Program-made: the position numbers and the translations under genes
The notes under the pieces: generated by a model
What the model was told of the DNA's origin: nothing
What the model saw: only the letters and a program-made list of their open reading frames with translations
Databases searched by the model: none
Part shown: positions 23,858-32,676 of the stretch, in pieces
Layout of the letters: every line of letters begins with the position of its first letter
Position numbering within the stretch: position 1 is the stretch's first letter
From: CAYVTV01 sp964526475
GTDB lineage: Bacteria > Bacteroidota > Bacteroidia > Bacteroidales > GCA-2748055
DNA length: 44,540 nucleotides
Reading direction: 5' to 3'
NCBI GenBank assembly: GCA_964526475.1
Contig: CAZGKF010000023.1
Span: forward strand, 1 to 44,540

Positions 23858-26035
23858 TCACCCTAAATCAACCACACACCTGAAACCAATTGTTGAAGAA
23901 CGGTTAAGACCAGGCCACATAAGCAGAAACTTGGTAATAAACCCATTCTTCTGAGGTCCCCCTTCCGGGTACCAGTGCGAGCCTTCAGCCCGGAAGCATG
24001 AACCTCCTTTTAACATAATAAACCTGGTCCTTCCGTCACTATAAACATTATTTGTCCACTCCCAGGTGTTTCCACACATATCATAACACCCAAAGGGGGA
24101 AACTCCTTCAGGAAAAGCTCTTACAGGAGTTGTGATCCCGTTGGTGTTCAGATTGCATTTATTATCTTCCATCTGATTACCCCAGGGATAAACAAAATGA
24201 TTGGGGCCTGCGGCCGCATATTGCCATTCCTCTTCAGTGGGCAGTCGTTTTTTTGCCCACCTGGCATATGCCATCGCATCGCTAAGATCGACATAAACCA
24301 CAGGGTGGTCTTCTTTGCCCTCAGGTACCTTTCCGTTAATCCAGTGCTTGAGGAAATTTTCACTCAAACCTGGCTCATATCCGGATCTATCTAAAAACTC
24401 TTTAAACATGGTATTGGTAACTGGTGTTTCATCTATGGCATACCTTCCCAATTCAGCTTTTCTGGTTGAAGTGACAAAAGAGTGCTGACGGTTCGTGGCT
24501 CTTACGGCCATATAATCGGGAAAGTTCTCATATGATCCTACTTCGCGCATTTTATATTCAATGATCAGATTCGTGGATACCGCCGGAACTTCAACCATGC
24601 CTTCCGGTACAGTTGAGTAAAGGATATGCTTAACAGGGTTTACAACTATATTGTGCTTTACGGGAATTGTCTCATCCGTTGAATCAGTCTCAAATATCTT
24701 CTTTTGCGCCGACAAAAAGTTCCTAAATGTTGTGGTGATTTTATTTTTGCGTATTGAAAATAAGCAGGTAACTCCATGTGCCTTAATATCTCCTGAGAAC
24801 GAAACCATCCCGTTCAGCACCTCCTCATTAATTTTCCTTCCTTCAGCAAGATTGTAATAATTTTTATTCCGGTCATATTTTATTTTCATAATAGTACCAT
24901 TTACCGGTACCTTATTCCTGTTTATCAATGTCCATAGCTGAATTCCATCTTTTTCCCACAAGCTTATGAAAACCCCTGATATTTCTGATTCCTGCGACAG
25001 GGGCGTCCAGTTTTCTCCAGAAAACAAATCATGAAATTGACGCTGTACGGAAGACATGATCCGGTAAGTTGCTTTATCTCTTTCGTTCCAGCCCACCCAG
25101 TTTCCGAATACGTTTTCCCAGACAAGCATCCCGCTACCATTCATCCAATCCATCTGAAGTTCTTGTGAGTTATCGTTTCTGTTGCGGTGAATAGCATGCT
25201 GCATATGATAAGGTTCAAACCATTTATTTCGAAGAACTCCCGGAATAAAACCATCCTGAAAACCCTGAGCCCATGATGAATGGTGTGTTTCAATATGTTC
25301 AACGGCTAAAGCCCCTTCACTTTCCATAACTATCCCGGGTTTTATCTCATCCAGTGTTGTCCGGAACCCGGCAGCCTCGGCCATGGTATCCAAAAATATA
25401 CCGTCAGCGTTAATAGACCTGATGATGTCTGTCAGACTATCCAGATCGGACTTCGGCTCCCTTCGTGTGCCAACATCCCAGGGATTATAATTAATAAATA
25501 CCTTTATTCCGTGCTGATGAAACTGATGTACCACCCCACGCAATCCTTCAATACCATGAGGCATATCCCTGTAAAAATCAAATTGATTGCGCTCATCAAA
25601 ACCAATTCGGGGATAGGCATGCCAAAGTACCACACTGTCATATCCGCCATATCTTTGCTTCCCCTTTTCAACAAAGTCCTCAACAGTATATTGATTTGAT
25701 CCGGAATCAAAGAACTCTTCATCACACATCATAATAAAACAGCAGGAATAATTTGATGCAACCCATTTAAAGGCTTCTGACCTGTAACTACTGCCATCAT
25801 AATTTAACTCCTGCTTTTTGGCTTTTCTCCATTGGGTCAGTTCTTCTCTCCATGCCGGCCATTCCGAAGGGTTTTCAGGGGCAGAAATAAGTTTATCTTT
25901 CTCCTGCGATTCGAATAAGCCGTGAAATAAAGATTTCCCCGAGATCATACTTTCCAATGATTCTATTGAAATAAAAGATGCCGTTCCAACAGTAAAAGAA
26001 TTTTTTAAAAACTGTCTTCTGCTTTTTGGTTTCAT
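23858..26035 (-). CDS. Tat-exported TIM-barrel protein fused to an FGE-like (SUMF1) domain
   Basis: A 725-residue protein. It begins with a twin-arginine signal (SRRQFLK, Arg6-Arg7). Residues ~60-450 look like a glycosidase-type barrel (YGGYDSVVLWHAYPRIGFDE, IKVFINYNPWDVGTRR, INADGIFLDTMAEAAG, IVMESEG) followed by a small beta domain. Residues ~477-725 are an FGE-sulfatase/SUMF1 fold: PEGMVEVPA, DETPVTNTMFKEFL, RLPTEEEWQYAAAG, FGCYDMCGNTWEWTNN and SSTIGFRCV. True formylglycine-generating enzymes have GGSxxCxxxxC; here it reads GGSCFRAEGSHWY (from 677), so both copper-binding cysteines are absent from their positions and the domain is probably not an FGE. It lies 96 bases after the 26132 gene. 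Confidence 0.8.
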   Translation of the reverse strand: MKPKSRRQFLKNSFTVGTASFISIESLESMISGKSLFHGLFESQEKDKLISAPENPSEWPAWREELTQWRKAKKQELNYDGSSYRSEAFKWVASNYSCCFIMMCDEEFFDSGSNQYTVEDFVEKGKQRYGGYDSVVLWHAYPRIGFDERNQFDFYRDMPHGIEGLRGVVHQFHQHGIKVFINYNPWDVGTRREPKSDLDSLTDIIRSINADGIFLDTMAEAAGFRTTLDEIKPGIVMESEGALAVEHIETHHSSWAQGFQDGFIPGVLRNKWFEPYHMQHAIHRNRNDNSQELQMDWMNGSGMLVWENVFGNWVGWNERDKATYRIMSSVQRQFHDLFSGENWTPLSQESEISGVFISLWEKDGIQLWTLINRNKVPVNGTIMKIKYDRNKNYYNLAEGRKINEEVLNGMVSFSGDIKAHGVTCLFSIRKNKITTTFRNFLSAQKKIFETDSTDETIPVKHNIVVNPVKHILYSTVPEGMVEVPAVSTNLIIEYKMREVGSYENFPDYMAVRATNRQHSFVTSTRKAELGRYAIDETPVTNTMFKEFLDRSGYEPGLSENFLKHWINGKVPEGKEDHPVVYVDLSDAMAYARWAKKRLPTEEEWQYAAAGPNHFVYPWGNQMEDNKCNLNTNGITTPVRAFPEGVSPFGCYDMCGNTWEWTNNVYSDGRTRFIMLKGGSCFRAEGSHWYPEGGPQKNGFITKFLLMWPGLNRSSTIGFRCVVDLG

Positions 26036-26131
26036 AATTATTTAGTTTAACTCGTTTTGCGGCATTCCCCTTTCATCTTGCCAACAGGTCATATAAAGAA
26101 AAGACTGAGAAACAAACCGGAAGAAATGAAA

Positions 26132-27019
26132 TTACTTCCCTGAATATTTCTTATTGAGTTTGTCAATAAAATTGCCAAACTCTTTATAAACCTCCTCCGA
26201 ATTTAACTTATTCTCATAAAATCCGATTAAAAATATATTTTTCCCCCGCGTGATCGGCTCCCTGGGGGTGTTGGAGCGTCCGAACCCAAATACTACCATT
26301 CCGTCATTTGAGTGAAGACCCAATTCCCTGTCATTTCCAATATATGCGAAATAATCGATAAGAGTATCCTTATCTGCCATTGACACATAGATGGAACGAT
26401 CGACTGATGGATCTCCAAAACATGCCCATTGCCAGTAGCCGACAGCATCAGTGTGCCCTATCTTCGGTTGGTCATATCGTACACCATCGGTATCGGTTGC
26501 CCAGTAATTGGTAAAGGGATTGAAGTTACCGGCCACCGGCCCCTCATAAAGGAACCAGTAAGCCCTTGATGAATCTGTTTTTTCGACTGAAAAGACGGCA
26601 TAATCCTCTTTAAATGTCCAGGAGAACTCCCACAAACCGCTTTTTGAAGTTACATCAATTTGATTTTCAGCAACTTTTTCAACAATACACATATCTCTGC
26701 CCACCGGGTGGCCGACTCCCCCGTCAACCCCCTGGAAAACCATCTGAGGCACCCCTCTCCACTCAGCATCTGACCCCATGGTCTGTTTTCCTTCATAGGG
26801 TTTTGAATGCTTGACCCAGTCGATCCCATCTTTGTCAATTATGGATGATGCCCCGCCTGACTCCCTGCTGATAAGATAGGTAGCAGATGGGGTTCTTACT
26901 TTAAAATGGGGGATATCCTGATGCATAGTTTCGGTAATCATGATCTTTTGGCCATTTTGACTGCTACAGGCTAAAAGACCAAAAAGCCCTATTGCGATTA
27001 ATAATATATTGGTTAACAT
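26132..27019 (-). CDS. Putative lipoprotein, beta-sandwich domain, unknown function
   Basis: The frame is open from an ATG at 27100 (322 residues), but the ATG at 27019 gives a clean lipoprotein signal (MLTNILLIAIGLFGLLAC), so I prefer a 295-residue product. The mature protein is rich in Trp, Gly and beta strands (YLISRESGGASSIIDKDGID, WRGVPQMVFQGVDGGVGHP, WEFSWTFKEDYAVFSVEKT, GYWQWACFGDP) and recalls mutarotase-like or ligand-binding sandwiches found in glycan loci. I cannot assign an activity. It is probably co-transcribed with the FGE-like fusion gene downstream. Confidence 0.65.
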   Translation of the reverse strand: MLTNILLIAIGLFGLLACSSQNGQKIMITETMHQDIPHFKVRTPSATYLISRESGGASSIIDKDGIDWVKHSKPYEGKQTMGSDAEWRGVPQMVFQGVDGGVGHPVGRDMCIVEKVAENQIDVTSKSGLWEFSWTFKEDYAVFSVEKTDSSRAYWFLYEGPVAGNFNPFTNYWATDTDGVRYDQPKIGHTDAVGYWQWACFGDPSVDRSIYVSMADKDTLIDYFAYIGNDRELGLHSNDGMVVFGFGRSNTPREPITRGKNIFLIGFYENKLNSEEVYKEFGNFIDKLNKKYSGK

Positions 27020-27100
27020 GATAGGTAAGCCGGTTAAAGCAATTCTCAAAACAAGAGTACTATCGATAATCGATTTTCGTGATAAAATGTTACCGTTCAT

Positions 27101-27302
27101 AATTATTAATTAGTTAAATTATTATTATATTGATTGTTCTTTCATCACCAACAGCTCCAAAATCTTTCACATTATATAATTGTGAAATGAGAAGTTGGGG
27201 AAAAATAATCCATTGGATCGTCAAGCCAAAGACCACAACGTCCGGTTGGTTCGCCATTCAGTATTTTTCTTATTAATTGTCGTTGAGACACAAAATATTA
27301 TG
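27101..27302 (-). pseudogene. Coding scraps in a spacer: pectate-lyase/GH28-like start and a second remnant
   Basis: On the minus strand, about 27126-27185 reads LYNVKDFGAVGDERT, the very typical opening of right-handed beta-helix polygalacturonase or pectate-lyase-like proteins, then stops at TAA after four isoleucines. Just upstream in another frame, ILNGEPTGRCGLWLDDPMDY appears, ending at a TAA near 27180; it faintly resembles the start of uroporphyrinogen-decarboxylase-like proteins. Neither is a gene. They look like edges of deleted genes. Confidence 0.35.
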
Positions 27303-28352
27303 TTACTGAATGCCAAGAATCCTTCTGTTTCTCTCCTTGTCAGTTTGCTGGCTGACAAAATCATCGAAAGCAACTTCTGTTGCCTGAATTATATGCTCGT
27401 TAATAAATGGCGCACCTTCTGCTGCGCCTTGTTCAGGACTTTTAATACAGCATTCCCACTCCAGAATGGCCCAGCCTTCATATCCATGCTGGGTAAGCAG
27501 GGAGAATATTCTTTTGAAATCAACCTGTCCGTCACCCAATGACCTGAACCTTCCCGGCCGTTTAATCCATGGCAGGTATCCTCCGTAAACACCGGCACGG
27601 CCTGTAGGGTTAAATTCTGCATCTTTAACATGGAAGGCTTTAATCCTGTCGGCATAGATTTCGATAAACTGAAGGTAATCCAGTTGTTGAAGTACGAAGT
27701 GGCTTGGGTCATAGGTTATGCAGGCAGAAGGGTGGTTTCCTGTTTTTTCCAGGAACATTTCATAAGTAGCACCATCAAAAAGATCAGAACCGGGATGGAG
27801 TTCATACCCAAAAGTGATTCCGTTCTGGTCAGCAAAATCCAGTATAGGTTTCCACCTTTTTGCAAGTTCATTAAATGCCTCATCTATAAGTCCGTCAGGT
27901 CTTTGAGGCCATGGATAAATCGTATGCCATGCGAATCCGCCCGACATGGCAGAGATGTTTTTAGTTCCAAGATTAGCAGAGGCTTTCACAACTTTTGTCA
28001 GTTCCTCACCAGCCCACCGGCTTATTTCTGCTGCACTCATTCCTTTGGGGTAGAACCCGCTGAACATTTCCATATATGCAGGATGCATGGCAAGGACCTG
28101 TCCCTGAAGGTATGCCCCGAGTTCCACCACCTCAATCCCAATTTCCCGGAGTTTTCCTATGTATTCGTCACAATAAGTTTTACTCTCTGCTGCCTTATTA
28201 ATATCAATGGCACGAGCATCCCAGGCAGGTACTTGAATGCCTTTATATCCCATAGAAGCAGCCCATTTTGTTATGCTGTCAAGGGCATTGAAGGGTGCTT
28301 CGTCTCTTAGAAATTGTGCCAGAAAAATGGCGGGGCCTTTTATTGTTTTCAT
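27303..28352 (-). CDS. Sugar phosphate isomerase/epimerase (AP-endonuclease-2-like TIM barrel)
   Basis: A 349-residue cytoplasmic protein. The four metal-ligand segments of this superfamily are visible in order: GYELHPGSD (Glu), CITYDPSHF (Asp), IKAFHVKDAEF (His-Val-Lys-Asp) and WAILEWECC (Glu). It starts with FLRDEAPFNALDSITKWAAS and has a standard barrel length. Such proteins commonly stand next to Gfo/Idh/MocA oxidoreductases, as here (28544-29671), and act as epimerases, isomerases or dehydratases of keto-sugars or inositols. A 191-base spacer with a long inverted repeat separates the two, so it may be transcribed at a different level. Confidence 0.88.
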   Translation of the reverse strand: MKTIKGPAIFLAQFLRDEAPFNALDSITKWAASMGYKGIQVPAWDARAIDINKAAESKTYCDEYIGKLREIGIEVVELGAYLQGQVLAMHPAYMEMFSGFYPKGMSAAEISRWAGEELTKVVKASANLGTKNISAMSGGFAWHTIYPWPQRPDGLIDEAFNELAKRWKPILDFADQNGITFGYELHPGSDLFDGATYEMFLEKTGNHPSACITYDPSHFVLQQLDYLQFIEIYADRIKAFHVKDAEFNPTGRAGVYGGYLPWIKRPGRFRSLGDGQVDFKRIFSLLTQHGYEGWAILEWECCIKSPEQGAAEGAPFINEHIIQATEVAFDDFVSQQTDKERNRRILGIQ

Positions 28353-28395
28353 ATGTGTAAAGATCGGTTAGTAATGCGAATTAAGAGTTGAATTC

Positions 28396-28480
28396 ACTCT
28401 GTGAATCTGTGTCTTCTCAGTAACTCTCAGTGTAATTATTTTTTGTTACACAGAGAAGAGTCACAAAGAATTCACAGAGT
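28396..28480. repeat. Long imperfect inverted repeat (CTCTGTGAAT type)
   Basis: ACTCTGTGAAT (28396-28406) and ATTCACAGAGT (28470-28480) are exact 11-base arms; further in, the arms also match with interruptions (GTGTCTTCTC/GAGAAGAGTCAC and GTGTAA/TTACAC). The whole 85-base stretch can fold back in the spacer between the oxidoreductase and the TIM-barrel gene. It may be a transcript-processing hairpin or a dispersed repeat. Confidence 0.55.
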
Positions 28481-28543
28481 TATTTTTTGTGCCGCTTTAT
28501 ACCAAATCATCGTCTCTTAAATTTAAATTTGACTCCATATCTA

Positions 28544-29671
28544 TTAGCTCTGGACTCCCAGCCACTTTTTTTCCCTTGCTGAATCAATGGCTGCATCAAG
28601 GATTAACTGGTTCCTGTATCCATCGTAAAAATCTGGTTTTATTTTTTCATTCCGGGCTATTGCCGTGAGAAAGTCTCCCATTTCGTGTATAAAAGTATGT
28701 TCCCAGCCAATAATATGTCCGGGGGGCCACCATTTATTCAGGTAAGGATGGGTATTTTCAGTAACCATGATATTCCGGAAACCCTGTTCTGATGAATTAT
28801 CAGCACGTGAGTAATAATTCAGTTCGTTAAGTCTCTCCAGATTAAATATCAGGCTTCCTTCACTGCCGAATATTTCCAGTCTGAGGTAGTTTTTTCTACC
28901 CGTTGCGAAACGGGTAGCAATGAAATTACCGCAGGCCCCATTTTCAAATTTCGCAAGGAAAGAGACAGCATCGTCCGCTGTGACTTTAGCAGTTTGTCCG
29001 GTACCCGGAATCTTGCGCTCCGGGATGAATACTTTTTCTTCTCCGCAAACTGAGCTGATTTCTCCAACAAGAAACCTTGCCAGGTCCACCGTATGGGCGT
29101 TCATATCCCCGTGTGCTCCTGAACCCGCCAGTTTCACATCATGCCTCCACACCCACGGGAATTCCGGATCCACCAGCCAGTCCTGAAAATATACGGCATT
29201 AAAATGATGAATCTTACCAAGTTTGCCTTCCGAGATCATTTGCCTTGCTAAAGCGAGTGCCGGAACTCTCCGGTAGTTAAAGGCCAGCATATGCTTTACT
29301 CCGGCTTTCTCAGCTTCTTCATACATTTGTTTTGCTTCAGCAGCATTCATGGCAGCCGGTTTTTCGCAGACAACATGTTTTCCTGCCCGGGCAGCTGCCA
29401 CAGCAATAGGCATATGAGAGTTGTTTGGTGTACAGATATCAATTATATCAATATCTTTCCTGTTAACCAGAGTCTCCCAGGAAGTTTCAAATGTTTGCCA
29501 GCCGAAACGCTCAGCAAAGGAATTTTCCGATTGAGGATCAATATCACAGGCAGCCTTTAATACAGGTTTAAAGGGAAGGTCATAAAAGTTCGCCACATCA
29601 TGCCATGCGTTTGTATGAGCACGGCCCATAAACTGTGCCCCAACTATGCCAATTTTTATTTCTTTTTTCAT
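28544..29671 (-). CDS. Gfo/Idh/MocA-family NAD(P)-dependent oxidoreductase
   Basis: A 375-residue cytoplasmic dehydrogenase. The Rossmann dinucleotide motif is IGIVGAQFMGRAH near the start; IDICTPNNSHMPIAVAAARAGKHVVCEKPAAMN carries the family EKP motif with its catalytic Lys; GSGAHGDMNAHTVDLARFL holds the Asp/His of the active site. Its usual job is oxidation or reduction of a sugar or inositol hydroxyl. It overlaps nothing but lies only 12 bases after the isomerase-like gene, so it belongs to the ten-gene operon. Substrate unknown. Confidence 0.92.
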   Translation of the reverse strand: MKKEIKIGIVGAQFMGRAHTNAWHDVANFYDLPFKPVLKAACDIDPQSENSFAERFGWQTFETSWETLVNRKDIDIIDICTPNNSHMPIAVAAARAGKHVVCEKPAAMNAAEAKQMYEEAEKAGVKHMLAFNYRRVPALALARQMISEGKLGKIHHFNAVYFQDWLVDPEFPWVWRHDVKLAGSGAHGDMNAHTVDLARFLVGEISSVCGEEKVFIPERKIPGTGQTAKVTADDAVSFLAKFENGACGNFIATRFATGRKNYLRLEIFGSEGSLIFNLERLNELNYYSRADNSSEQGFRNIMVTENTHPYLNKWWPPGHIIGWEHTFIHEMGDFLTAIARNEKIKPDFYDGYRNQLILDAAIDSAREKKWLGVQS

Positions 29672-29683
29672 TATTTTTAACTA

Positions 29684-31009
29684 TTAAATTATCTCCAGTT
29701 CGTAATCAAAAATACCGGAAATCAAATTCAAAGCGGCTTTTTGCCTGCCTGCCATTACGATGTAATGATGTGAAACCACATTATCCACGAAGTTCTGTCC
29801 ATCTTTAACCCTGATAATACCACCGTTCAGACAATCGGAATTATCATACTGAACATATCCTGTCAGTTCAGCTTCAGAAAGTGAGATTTTTTTAAGATAT
29901 GGCTGAAACTTAGCCAGAGTAATCGGGCCAACCGGCATTGTTGCATCAATCATAGTAGCATTTTCATCCACCATGGCAAGAACCCTTTTTCTAAGATTCC
30001 ATTTGTCCGAGAAAACTTCCGGAAGTAATCCAAAATAGCCACAATGAGCTGCCAGGATATGGTTATCCGGTTCATCTACTTCAGGAAAATAAGGTATTCG
30101 TTCATGTGCCAATGCCGCCTGCTTCATAATAAACGGGTACAGGTTTGTCATAAAGAACGGTACCTGTAATACTTTATCCGCCAATATTTCTGTTAGCATA
30201 ACCATTGTATCTCCCTCACATCCCCAAACCAGTCTTTCCTCCTCGTAAAGCAGATTCCATGCAAGGCAAGGCGTTGTATCACAACTCCGGGATTCATTCA
30301 GGCAGTTCAAACCCATGGCCAGTATGTTATCCTCTTTTGCATATTCCTTTTTCAGCTCCATATATAATTTCACGGCGCTTAATAAGGGCTTCCCTGTGAT
30401 ACTCTTATGCCTTGATTTCCAGTTACCGATCACAACTTGTGCTTCGCTGTCGGGAATCTGACTTGCTTTTTTCCCCAGCTCCTTAAAACTTCGTTGTTCG
30501 ATTTTTATGCCATATTTTTCCAACATCTTTTGGCTTGATTCCTTCTCAAGCCAGTAAAATCGTTTAAAAATATCTGATTGCTGTCCGGTTGGTCCTGCTG
30601 GATCGTCCTGATAAACAACGAATTTACTTCTGGCTAATAACTTACGGGCTAAGAGTGCCCTGCAGACTGTCTTAGTATCATCCAGACTGGGAGGGCAAAT
30701 GGCCTTAATGCCGTTTAACTTTAAATAATGTACCACTTCCCAGTCCCACATATTAACCGTACCAAATAGAGATGTAATAACCATTATAGGAAGAGAAACA
30801 GCCTTTAGTTCTTTAATTTTACTGTATGCTTCCCCGAGCATCTGAGGAAAAATAACTGCATCGGCATCATCAGGTAAGGATGTGCCAAGAGCATGAGGCT
30901 CTGTAAAATCCGCCTCTTCCTTTAATAAATCTTTTACGATATGTAAATGTTTATCAAAATTTTCATCCCGTCCCGGGTCAAAATAAACTGGTATTAAAGT
31001 TACTTTCAT
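29684..31009 (-). CDS. Fucose/arabinose-isomerase-like protein
   Basis: A 441-residue cytoplasmic protein of the fucose-isomerase-like family. The N-terminal domain has VIFPQMLGEAYSKIKEL and LPIMVITSLFGTVNMWDWEVVHYLKL; the middle has MGLNCLNESRSCDTTPCLAWNLLYEEERLVWGCEGDT, whose Glu residues are candidates for the metal ligands of aldose-ketose isomerases; the C-terminal domain runs from ILAAHCGYFGLLP to YIVMAGRQKAALNLI. It probably converts the incoming aldose to a ketose for the kinase encoded 16 bases upstream. It is complete, unlike the remnant at 2849-3398. The true sugar is unknown. Confidence 0.72.
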   Translation of the reverse strand: MKVTLIPVYFDPGRDENFDKHLHIVKDLLKEEADFTEPHALGTSLPDDADAVIFPQMLGEAYSKIKELKAVSLPIMVITSLFGTVNMWDWEVVHYLKLNGIKAICPPSLDDTKTVCRALLARKLLARSKFVVYQDDPAGPTGQQSDIFKRFYWLEKESSQKMLEKYGIKIEQRSFKELGKKASQIPDSEAQVVIGNWKSRHKSITGKPLLSAVKLYMELKKEYAKEDNILAMGLNCLNESRSCDTTPCLAWNLLYEEERLVWGCEGDTMVMLTEILADKVLQVPFFMTNLYPFIMKQAALAHERIPYFPEVDEPDNHILAAHCGYFGLLPEVFSDKWNLRKRVLAMVDENATMIDATMPVGPITLAKFQPYLKKISLSEAELTGYVQYDNSDCLNGGIIRVKDGQNFVDNVVSHHYIVMAGRQKAALNLISGIFDYELEII

Positions 31010-31025
31010 AATATTGGGGTTTTAG

Positions 31026-31973
31026 TTAATGTTGAGGTAGAAAAAGATAGTTTATAAAATTTTGATCAATAATCCGATTGTTTTCATGTATCATATCCTT
31101 TAATTCTTCCGGGGTTATTTGCTGAGTCGCTCCTTTTTTTCTTGCAGCCAATGCTCCGAGCTGATTTCCTTTCTCACTCGACTCTACCATTGATCTGCCT
31201 TCCAGTAAAGCACTTATAAATCCTGCTGAAAATGCATCTCCTGCACCAAGGGGGTCTTCCATGGTGATACTGTAACCGGGAATATAATGTCCCCCTTCGT
31301 CTGTATCGAAAAGAAAAACTCCTTTCTCTTCAAGCGTAACAAGGATCTTATTGATTTTAAATTTTTCTGATATCTCTTTGCAAATACCGATGACATCTTC
31401 AGAATGAAAATCATATATCCTGCTGATCTGGTATGCTTCGTGATGATTTGCTTTTAGTATATCTGCATAATGCAGTGATTGTCTGATGGAATCTTCGGTG
31501 TAGCAATCTTTGCGGAGGTTTATATCAAGAAATTTTATAGCATCCTTTGCGATCTCCAATAACTCAGTAATTGTTTTTCCAGATTTCTCAGCTCTTTGAG
31601 CCAGAGTCCCAAAAGCTATACACCGGCAATTCCCGGCTGCATCTTTCAGTTCACCTGTTAACTCCATCCTGTCGTAAGCTACTTGCGGTATTATCACATA
31701 GTCAGGGTTCTTATATTCATCAAAACTAACTTCCACTGTACCTGTTGGCAAGTTATCATCCCATTGGATAAGTGCAGTTGACAATCCCATTTCCTTAAGC
31801 ATATATACTGCTTCTTCCCCTAACTTATCCCGTCCTACCCTTGAAATAAAAAGGCAATCTTCCCCCAGTTCATTGAGTCTGAATGCCAGGTTGGCAGGTG
31901 CGCCCCCAAGTAAGGTTTTGTCGGGAAGAATATCCCATAACACTTCACCAATGGAGATAATGGTATGCTTCAT
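31026..31973 (-). CDS. PfkB-family carbohydrate kinase (fructokinase-like)
   Basis: A 315-residue sugar kinase. The N-terminal signature is LLGGAPANLAFRLNELGEDCLFISRVGRDKLGE, typical of fructokinase-type PfkB enzymes; the C-terminal ATP and anion-hole motif DPLGAGDAFSAGF occupies residues ~240-252, with catalytic Asp246. It should phosphorylate the ketose made by the isomerase-like protein, giving a substrate for the class II aldolase of the same operon. It is 18 bases after the transaldolase-like gene and 16 bases before the isomerase-like gene. Confidence 0.92.
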   Translation of the reverse strand: MKHTIISIGEVLWDILPDKTLLGGAPANLAFRLNELGEDCLFISRVGRDKLGEEAVYMLKEMGLSTALIQWDDNLPTGTVEVSFDEYKNPDYVIIPQVAYDRMELTGELKDAAGNCRCIAFGTLAQRAEKSGKTITELLEIAKDAIKFLDINLRKDCYTEDSIRQSLHYADILKANHHEAYQISRIYDFHSEDVIGICKEISEKFKINKILVTLEEKGVFLFDTDEGGHYIPGYSITMEDPLGAGDAFSAGFISALLEGRSMVESSEKGNQLGALAARKKGATQQITPEELKDMIHENNRIIDQNFINYLFLPQH

Positions 31974-31991
31974 TTTTCAGAGACGGATTAT

Positions 31992-32639
31992 TTATTGCGG
32001 CACACTGGCCCAATCTTTTTTAAACCCTTCAATACCGGAGTCAGTTAATGGATGTCTGAACATTTGCTCAAACAAAGTATAAGGGATAGTCACAATGTCA
32101 ACACCTGCCCTGAGGCAATCAAGTACATGATTCTGTGTTTTCATGCTGCCGGCAATAATTTCCGATCTAAAGCCATAGTTTTCTTTAATAAGCATGGTAT
32201 CGTTTATCAGCTGAACGCTTTCAGTACCTATTGCATCTAAACGACTGATGACAATGCTTACAAAACTTGCCCCTGTTTTCATGGCCAGATATGCCTGGGT
32301 AGCAGAAAAGACCATGGTAACATTTACCCTTATATCCTTTTCTTTTTCCAAAACAGGCACAGCTTTTAAACCCTCAACGGTCATGGGCACCTTTATTGCA
32401 ATCTGAGGAGCCAGTTTTTTATATTCCACAGCTTCTTTAACCATTCCTTCTGCATGATCGGCCATAACCTCCACGCTGATATGTCCGGGAACAATTTCAA
32501 TGATCTCCTTTATGACATCCAGAAACTTCCTCCCACTTTTTGCTATTATACTGGGATTGGTAGTAACACCATAAACAAGCCCCGTTTCAACTCCCTTTCT
32601 GAGTTCACTTACAATACTTGTGTCAAGAAAAACTTTCAT
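31992..32639 (-). CDS. Small transaldolase / fructose-6-phosphate aldolase-like enzyme
   Basis: A 215-residue class I aldolase of the TalC/FSA type, the family's usual length. MKVFLDTSIVSEL, VYGVTTNPSIIAKSG and IAIKVPMTVEGLKAV are signature segments; Lys83 is the expected Schiff-base lysine. VNVTMVFSATQAYLAMKTGASFVS and AGVDIVTIPYTLFEQMFRHPLTDSGIEGF complete the barrel. Such enzymes either transfer dihydroxyacetone units or cleave ketose phosphates; sulfofructose transaldolases belong to the same superfamily. A transaldolase together with a class II aldolase in one operon suggests two C-C cleavage or transfer steps. Confidence 0.92.
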   Translation of the reverse strand: MKVFLDTSIVSELRKGVETGLVYGVTTNPSIIAKSGRKFLDVIKEIIEIVPGHISVEVMADHAEGMVKEAVEYKKLAPQIAIKVPMTVEGLKAVPVLEKEKDIRVNVTMVFSATQAYLAMKTGASFVSIVISRLDAIGTESVQLINDTMLIKENYGFRSEIIAGSMKTQNHVLDCLRAGVDIVTIPYTLFEQMFRHPLTDSGIEGFKKDWASVPQ

Positions 32640-32676
32640 ATTAAATATATTTGTTAAAAACCTTGTATATAATATC

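Noticed and set aside
23858..26035. Working formylglycine-generating enzyme for the neighbouring sulfatases
   Set aside because: The paired cysteines of the active site are replaced (GGSCFRAEGSHWY), and the protein is exported by a Tat signal and fused to a barrel.
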